A DNA stretch of 10,782 nt from an uncultured Phascolarctobacterium sp. Its GTDB lineage: Bacteria; Bacillota; Negativicutes; Acidaminococcales; Acidaminococcaceae. Numbering within the stretch: the first letter of the stretch is position 1; each line of letters opens with the position of its first letter. Positions 6,218 to 10,782 of the stretch are shown here, one piece after another. A program made the position numbers and the translations under genes. The DNA lies in assembly GCA_900554395.1 (NCBI GenBank), contig USHB01000034.1:1-10782 (forward strand). The letters run 5' to 3'. A model generated the notes under the pieces. The model ran no database searches. It was not told the origin of the DNA and worked only from the letters and a program-made list of their open reading frames with translations.

Positions 6218-6946
6218 ATGCAGAAAGTTTATGTTGTAGGTTTAGGCCCCGGCGGCGTGGAACAGATGACCGCCCGTGCCAAGCAGACTTTGGAAAAATG
6301 TGATGTAATTGCAGGTTATCACGTTTATATAGATTTAATTAAAGATGATTTTAAAGATAAAGAATTTTTATCTACCGGCATGCGCAAAGAAGTTGACCGC
6401 TGCCGTCTTGCTGTTGAAGAAGCCTTGAAAGGCAAAACCGTTGCAATGATTTCCAGCGGCGATGCTGGCGTATATGGCATGGCTGGCATTATGTATCAGG
6501 TTGCGGCAGAACATCCGGAACTTGATATCGAAGTAGTGCCCGGTATTACCGCAGCCTGCTCCGGCGCAGCAGTTTTGGGCGCTCCGCTTATCAGCGATTT
6601 CTGCCTTATTTCTTTAAGCGATTTGCTTACTCCGTGGGAAAAAATTGCCAAACGCCTTGATTGCGCTTCCCAAGCAGATTTTTGCATTTGCCTGTACAAT
6701 CCTTCCAGCTTTAAACGCCATGACTATCTGCAAAAAGCCTGCGATATTATGCTGAAAAACCAGCGTCCGGATGTACCGGCAGGCATTGTGCGCAATATCG
6801 GCCGCGAAGGTGAAAGCTACGAAATTACTACGTTGCAGGAACTGCGCGATAAAAAGGTTGATATGTTCTCAACCGTTATTATCGGCAACTCTCAAACCGA
6901 AGTTATTAACGGCAAACTGGTTACGCCCAGAGGCTATAAGCTGTGA
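6218..6946 (+). CDS. cbiH: Cobalt-precorrin-3B C17-methyltransferase CbiH
   Basis: CbiH (CobJ family) methylates C17 and drives the contraction of the macrocycle. The 242-residue protein carries GLGPGGVEQMT (8-18), GDAGVYGM (81-88), VPGITA (107-112), GAPLISDF (121-128), SLSDLLTPW (132-140) and LYNPSS (159-164), all typical of the family. AGGATGG (6204-6210) lies seven bases before the ATG. The 18-base gap after cbiG is the widest junction so far in the operon. There is no C-terminal iron-sulfur extension of the kind found in the long CbiH60 proteins. The last codons overlap the GTG start of cbiJ. Confidence 0.96.
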   Translation: MQKVYVVGLGPGGVEQMTARAKQTLEKCDVIAGYHVYIDLIKDDFKDKEFLSTGMRKEVDRCRLAVEEALKGKTVAMISSGDAGVYGMAGIMYQVAAEHPELDIEVVPGITAACSGAAVLGAPLISDFCLISLSDLLTPWEKIAKRLDCASQADFCICLYNPSSFKRHDYLQKACDIMLKNQRPDVPAGIVRNIGREGESYEITTLQELRDKKVDMFSTVIIGNSQTEVINGKLVTPRGYKL

Positions 6947-7710
6947 ACAGGCGCATCTGGATTATCGGCGGCACCAGTGAAGGCCGCGGTTTGGTAAAAG
7001 AACTGGCGCAGCTTGATATTGAAATTTATGTTTCGGTGGCTACAACATACGGTGCGGGGCTGATTGAACAGCACAGCAATGTAAAAGTGCTGTCGGAACG
7101 TATGGATTTGACGGCAATGCAAAAGTTTATTGCAGAGCATCAGCCGGACTGCGTTATTGATGCAACGCACCCCTATGCTACGGTTGTAACGCAAACGGTA
7201 AAAAAAGCGTGCGAAGTTTCCGGCACTGAATATTTGCGTTTGGTGCGCCCGGCAGAAGTCGGTTACGGAAACGCCATAGTTGTGCATGGTTTTGACGAAG
7301 CTGCTGAAGTATTAAGCCATACGGAAGGCAAAATATTTTTAACAACCGGAAGCAAAAACCTGCCTGATTTTACGGCAGTTCCTGATTATGCCGAACGCAT
7401 AGCCCTGCGTATCCTGCCAATGCAGGATTCTCTGGCAAGCGCTGTAAAGCTTGGTTACAAACCGGCAAACATTGTTTGTATGCAGGGACCTTTTGAAGAA
7501 GATTTAAATATCGCCATGATAAAACATTTTGGCGCTAAATATTTAGTTACTAAAGATTCCGGCAGGGCAGGCGGCTTTGAAGAAAAAATTGCCGCTGCAC
7601 ATGAAGCCGGTGCAGAACTGGTGATAATTGCCAGAAGCGAAGATGAAAACGGCAGCGGTTATGCCGAGATAGCAGAGCAGATGAAACGCCGCTATCAGAC
7701 CGCAGATTGA
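6943..7710 (+). CDS. cbiJ: Cobalt-precorrin-6A reductase CbiJ
   Basis: CbiJ (CobK family) reduces cobalt-precorrin-6A to 6B using NAD(P)H. The 255-residue protein begins with a Rossmann-type IWIIGGTSEGRGL (5-17), then VIDATHPYA (71-79), YLRLVRP (97-103) and TKDSGRAGG (203-211), all family blocks. The start is GTG at 6943: it overlaps the cbiH stop (GTGA), an AGAGG stretch lies nine bases upstream, and the nucleotide-binding motif is too close to the beginning for any later start. The unusual start codon and the overlap suggest coupled translation at reduced efficiency. Confidence 0.94.
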   Translation: MNRRIWIIGGTSEGRGLVKELAQLDIEIYVSVATTYGAGLIEQHSNVKVLSERMDLTAMQKFIAEHQPDCVIDATHPYATVVTQTVKKACEVSGTEYLRLVRPAEVGYGNAIVVHGFDEAAEVLSHTEGKIFLTTGSKNLPDFTAVPDYAERIALRILPMQDSLASAVKLGYKPANIVCMQGPFEEDLNIAMIKHFGAKYLVTKDSGRAGGFEEKIAAAHEAGAELVIIARSEDENGSGYAEIAEQMKRRYQTAD

Positions 7711-7720
7711 AGGTGAAGAA

Positions 7721-8932
7721 ATGTTAAGAGTTAATATCGTAGGCATTGGCCCTGGCAACCCTAAATTGCTGACAGGCGCTGCACGCGAAGCAATAGAAAA
7801 CAGCACTGTTTTAATAGGCGATAAACGTATGCTGGCAAATTTTGCACAGGGAAAACGCGTTTATGACACCATTAAAACTGCTGAAATATGCAGAATTTGC
7901 AGCGAAGCCGATGCTGAAAAAGATATTGTCAGCGTGCTTGTAAGCGGCGATGTAGGCTTTTTCAGCCTTGCCAAAACCATCAGCGGCAAATTGCCGGACT
8001 GCGAATGTGTGCGTTATTGCGGTATCAGCAGCCTGGTATATTTTACGCAGCTTTTGGAAATGAGCTGGGATGATGCCAAAATTGTAAGCATGCACGGACG
8101 CAGACAAAACTTTATTGAAGCCGTTGCCCATAATAAAAAAGTGTTTGCGCTTACCGGAGGCGAAAATTCTCCGCAGGCATTGTGCGCTAAATTGTGCGCG
8201 CATGGTTTGGGCGGTGTAACTGTTTATGTAGGCGAAAACCTTTCTTATGATGACGAAAAAGTTAGCTGCCAGACAGCGGCAGAAGGTGCTGAAAAAACTT
8301 TCGGTTCTCTTTCTGTAATGATGATTATAAATGATGATGCTAAGCAGCTGCCGCATAACGTACATGGCTTGAGCGATGATTTGTTTATGCGCAGCAAGGT
8401 GCCGATGACGAAACAGGAAATCCGCGCAGTATCACTTTCCAAGCTGATGCCGCAGGAAACTGATATTATTTACGATATCGGCGCCGGCACAGGTTCCTGC
8501 TCAATAGAGCTTGCGTTGCAGGCAAAACGGGGAACTGTGTATGCGTTTGAACGCAATGACGAAGCTGTGCAGCTTATAGAGAAAAACAAAGAACTATTTG
8601 GCGTTGAAAATTTAACGGTTGTACCCGGTGAAGCATCAGAAAACCTTGATACAATGCCGGTTCCGGATTGTGTGTTCATCGGCGGCAGCGGCGGCAATCT
8701 TTGCAAAATGCTTGATACCGTTTATGCTAAAAATCCGGCCTGCCGTGTAGTTATTAATGCCATTACCGTTGAAACTTTAATCGAGGTTGTTGAATATTAC
8801 AAACAGCGTGATGCTTATGCGCTGGATATTGTTAATGTATTTGCGGCACGCGCTAAAAAATTAGGCGCTTATAATTTAATGATGTCGCAGAATCCTGTTT
8901 ATATTATGACGGCGTTAAAAAAAGGTGAGTAA
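7721..8932 (+). CDS. cbiET: Fused cobalt-precorrin-7 (C5) / -6B (C15) methyltransferase CbiET
   Basis: This 403-residue protein joins CbiE and CbiT as in CobL. CbiE (about 1-210) methylates C5: it shows GIGPGNPKLLTGAA (8-21), SGDVGFFS (75-82), CGISSLVYF (100-108) and SMHGR (123-127). CbiT (about 216-403) methylates C15 and decarboxylates the ring C acetate: it starts with DDLFMRSKVPMTKQEIRA (219-236) and carries the S-adenosylmethionine loop DIGAGTGSCS (252-261), then FIGGSGG further on. AAGGTG (7710-7715) lies five bases before the ATG and the gap from cbiJ is ten bases. Separate cbiE and cbiT genes are usual in many anaerobic clusters, so the fusion is a lineage feature rather than an oddity. 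The stop is one base before the cbiA start. Confidence 0.95.
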   Translation: MLRVNIVGIGPGNPKLLTGAAREAIENSTVLIGDKRMLANFAQGKRVYDTIKTAEICRICSEADAEKDIVSVLVSGDVGFFSLAKTISGKLPDCECVRYCGISSLVYFTQLLEMSWDDAKIVSMHGRRQNFIEAVAHNKKVFALTGGENSPQALCAKLCAHGLGGVTVYVGENLSYDDEKVSCQTAAEGAEKTFGSLSVMMIINDDAKQLPHNVHGLSDDLFMRSKVPMTKQEIRAVSLSKLMPQETDIIYDIGAGTGSCSIELALQAKRGTVYAFERNDEAVQLIEKNKELFGVENLTVVPGEASENLDTMPVPDCVFIGGSGGNLCKMLDTVYAKNPACRVVINAITVETLIEVVEYYKQRDAYALDIVNVFAARAKKLGAYNLMMSQNPVYIMTALKKGE

Positions 8933-8933
8933 T

Positions 8934-10295
8934 ATGGCTGAAATTAAGCTGCCGCGTTTTATGCTGGCTGCACCTGCCAGCGGCAGCGGCAAAACAACTT
9001 TAACCTGTGCGGTGCTGAAAGCGCTGATGAACAAAGGTTTAAAAACGGCTGCCTTTAAATCAGGCCCGGATTATATCGACCCGATGTTCCATTCCCGCGT
9101 TATCGGGGCTAAATCGCGCAATCTGGATTTGTTTATGCTTGCTGAAGAAACGGCAAAATATCTGCTTGCAAAAAACGGCGCAGATTGTGATATTGCTGTT
9201 TTGGAAGGCGCAATGGGCTTTTTTGACGGCATGGGCACTACGCTTAAAGGCAGTGCCTATGATTTGGCGCACCTTACCGAAACCCCGGTTATTTTGGTTG
9301 TAAACGCCAAAGGCGCGGCGCTTTCCATAGCTGCCATGATAGAAGGCTTTAAAAATTTCCGTAAAGATGTGCGCGTTGCCGGTGCTGTTTTAAATAATGT
9401 AACGGCAATGAGTTATCTTTTTTACAAAGAAGCCATTGAAAAAGAAACCGGCATTCCGCTTGTAGGTTATTTGCCGCACATGGAAAACTGCAATTTTGAA
9501 AGCCGCCATTTAGGTTTGGTAACTGCCGCCGAAATAGAAGATTTGCAGGAAATCATCAGCCGTTTGGCAGAGCAGGCAGAAAAAAGCATTGATTTTGACG
9601 CTCTGCTTAAAATTGCCCAAAGTGCTCCGCAGCTGCATTACAACGATATGCAGCAAGAGCATATTGCCAATGTAAAAATTGCCGTGGCTGAAGATAAGGC
9701 TTTTTGCTTTTATTATCAGGATGCGCTTGAACTTTTGGAATCTTTGGGAGTGCAGCTTGTATATTTCAGCCCGCTGAAAGACAGACGCCTGCCGGAGTGC
9801 GACGGACTTTACCTTGGCGGAGGCTATCCTGAACTTTACGCACAGGAACTTGAAGCTAACGCAGCAATGCGTGAAAGCATAAAATCTGCTTTGGCAGAAG
9901 GCTTGCCCTGCATAGCTGAATGCGGCGGTTTTATGTACCTGCTTGATTATTTTTGCGGTAAAGACGGCAAAAAATTTGCGTGGACCGGCGCTGTTAGCGG
10001 CGAAACTTATATGACGGAAAAATTAAACCGTTTCGGTTATGTTACTTTAACTGCCAAACGCGATAATCTGTTGTGCCAAAAAGGCGGGCAGATTAACGGG
10101 CATGAGTTCCATTATTCTGACAGCACGAATAACGGCGATACTTTTACCGTTTCCAAAGCATCCGGAACCAAAAGCTGGGAAGCGGTTTACACTACGCCTA
10201 ATTTGTATGCCGGATATCCGCATATACATTTGTGGGGCAATGTTGATTTTGCCAGAAATTTTGTTAAAGCCTGCAAGGCTTATAGGGATAAATGA
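8934..10295 (+). CDS. cbiA: Cobyrinate a,c-diamide synthase CbiA
   Basis: CbiA (CobB family) amidates the a and c carboxylates of cobyrinate using glutamine and ATP. The 453-residue protein has an N-terminal ATP-binding half with the P-loop APASGSGKTT (13-22, Lys20), the FKSGPDYIDPMFH segment near 40-52 and the LEGAMGFFDG segment near 90-100. The C-terminal class I glutamine amidotransferase half has the nucleophile in CIAECGGFMYLL (Cys330) and the paired histidines of YPHIHLWGN (His430 and His432). I chose ATG at 8934, one base after the cbiET stop and with AAGGTGAG (8922-8929) just upstream; a GTG at 8925 would add three residues and destroy that spacing. CobQ/CbiP proteins are related but longer and lack this C-terminal pattern. 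Confidence 0.96.
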   Translation: MAEIKLPRFMLAAPASGSGKTTLTCAVLKALMNKGLKTAAFKSGPDYIDPMFHSRVIGAKSRNLDLFMLAEETAKYLLAKNGADCDIAVLEGAMGFFDGMGTTLKGSAYDLAHLTETPVILVVNAKGAALSIAAMIEGFKNFRKDVRVAGAVLNNVTAMSYLFYKEAIEKETGIPLVGYLPHMENCNFESRHLGLVTAAEIEDLQEIISRLAEQAEKSIDFDALLKIAQSAPQLHYNDMQQEHIANVKIAVAEDKAFCFYYQDALELLESLGVQLVYFSPLKDRRLPECDGLYLGGGYPELYAQELEANAAMRESIKSALAEGLPCIAECGGFMYLLDYFCGKDGKKFAWTGAVSGETYMTEKLNRFGYVTLTAKRDNLLCQKGGQINGHEFHYSDSTNNGDTFTVSKASGTKSWEAVYTTPNLYAGYPHIHLWGNVDFARNFVKACKAYRDK

Positions 10296-10321
10296 TTGTT
10301 TTATGATGAAGGGTTTGTAGT

Positions 10322-10782
10322 ATGGTTCTTTTAACAGCGATTATTTTGGGGTTTGTTTTAGATTTTATTTTTGGCGACCCGCGCTGGCTGCCGCATCCGA
10401 TTTGTTTTATCGGCAAGCTGATAAGCATTACGGAAAAAGCGCTGCGCCGCTTTACCGGCGAGAAACCGGAAGGGCTGTTAATGGGCGGGTTCCTTTTAGT
10501 AGTGATAGTTTTAACTGTATCTTTTGCCGTGCCGTATTTTATTTTGCATTTTGCTGCAATGTATAGCCCGGTATTGGCATTTATCATTGAAACTTTTATG
10601 TTTTACCAGATTTTTGCAATGCGTTCCCTAAAGGAAGCGAGTATGCAGGTTTGTGATGCGCTGAAAGCCGGTGATTTGCCGGAAGCACGCAAAAAATTAT
10701 CGTGGATTGTAGGACGTGATACGCAGGAACTTACCGAAGAAGAAGTTGCCAAGGCGGCAGTGGAAACAGTTGCCGAAAATAC
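10322..10782 (+). CDS. cbiB: Adenosylcobinamide-phosphate synthase CbiB (3' end outside window)
   Basis: CbiB (CobD family) is a membrane protein that joins adenosylcobyrate to aminopropanol or its phosphate. The first 153 residues are present and the frame is open to the window edge. It begins MVLLTAIILGFVLDFIFGDP, a membrane segment running into the family motif GDPRWLPHPICFIG (18-31). A second long hydrophobic stretch lies at about 54-82, followed by a soluble part with LSWIVGRDTQEL and AAVETVAEN, both conserved in the family. GAAGGG (10308-10313) lies eight bases before the ATG. The gap after cbiA is 26 bases, so it is almost certainly the next gene of the same operon. About half of the usual 310-320 residues are missing only because the window stops. 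Confidence 0.95.
   Translation, partial: MVLLTAIILGFVLDFIFGDPRWLPHPICFIGKLISITEKALRRFTGEKPEGLLMGGFLLVVIVLTVSFAVPYFILHFAAMYSPVLAFIIETFMFYQIFAMRSLKEASMQVCDALKAGDLPEARKKLSWIVGRDTQELTEEEVAKAAVETVAEN

Noticed and set aside
7811..8365. 184-residue minus-strand frame inside cbiET
   Set aside because: It is antisense to well-conserved CbiE motifs and shows no family motif or binding site.
10303..10320. Five-codon mini frame (ATGATGAAGGGTTTGTAG) before cbiB
   Set aside because: It contains the cbiB ribosome binding site GAAGGG, which explains the bases; there is no sign that it is translated.

Overview
This window looks like two unrelated pieces of DNA joined near position 1200. The left part (1 to about 1190) is GC-rich: a hand count of the row at 961-1020 gives 63% GC. 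It carries an actinobacterial-type undecaprenyl-diphosphatase gene that most resembles Collinsella/Coriobacteriia by style. The right part (about 1210 to 10782) is AT-richer: rows at 3001 and 4441 count 47% and 35%. It reads like a gut Negativicutes/Firmicutes genome. An Acidaminococcaceae-like source such as Phascolarctobacterium is my tentative guess, made from codon and protein style only. The join falls inside one open frame: about 32 residues of class II fructose-bisphosphate aldolase run in frame into UppP through the residues IIQGITE, which both families can carry at this point. This is most simply a chimeric contig rather than a real fusion.

Layout. 1-267: no gene; a long imperfect palindrome and a hairpin that probably terminates uppP. 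268-1296 (minus): uppP with an aldolase start. 1297-1353: promoter and ribosome binding site of the original fba gene. 1354-2177 (minus): an RluA-family pseudouridine synthase and a DUF896/UPF0291 small protein, overlapping by one base and served by a promoter at 2204-2232. 2178-2531: divergent intergenic region with a strong forward promoter, a cobalamin riboswitch aptamer, and an intrinsic terminator with a competing antiterminator. 2532-10782 (plus): nine tightly packed genes of anaerobic (early cobalt insertion) cobalamin synthesis in the order cbiD, cbiL, cbiF, cbiG, cbiH, cbiJ, cbiET, cbiA, cbiB. The last is cut by the window end.

How the genes work together. CbiL, CbiH, CbiF, CbiG, CbiD, CbiJ and CbiET carry cobalt-precorrin-2 through C20 methylation, C17 methylation with ring contraction, C11 methylation, lactone opening and deacylation, C1 methylation, reduction, and C5/C15 methylation with decarboxylation. 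CbiA then amidates the a and c side chains of cobyrinate, and CbiB attaches the aminopropanol arm later in the pathway. CbiC, the methylmutase needed between CbiET and CbiA, is not in the window, nor are the cobaltochelatase and CbiP. The riboswitch gives end-product feedback: when cobalamin is plentiful, the leader should fold into the terminator and shut the operon off.

I found no previously undescribed system. The points most worth a second look are the chimeric joint, the architecture of the riboswitch expression platform and the palindrome at the left end.
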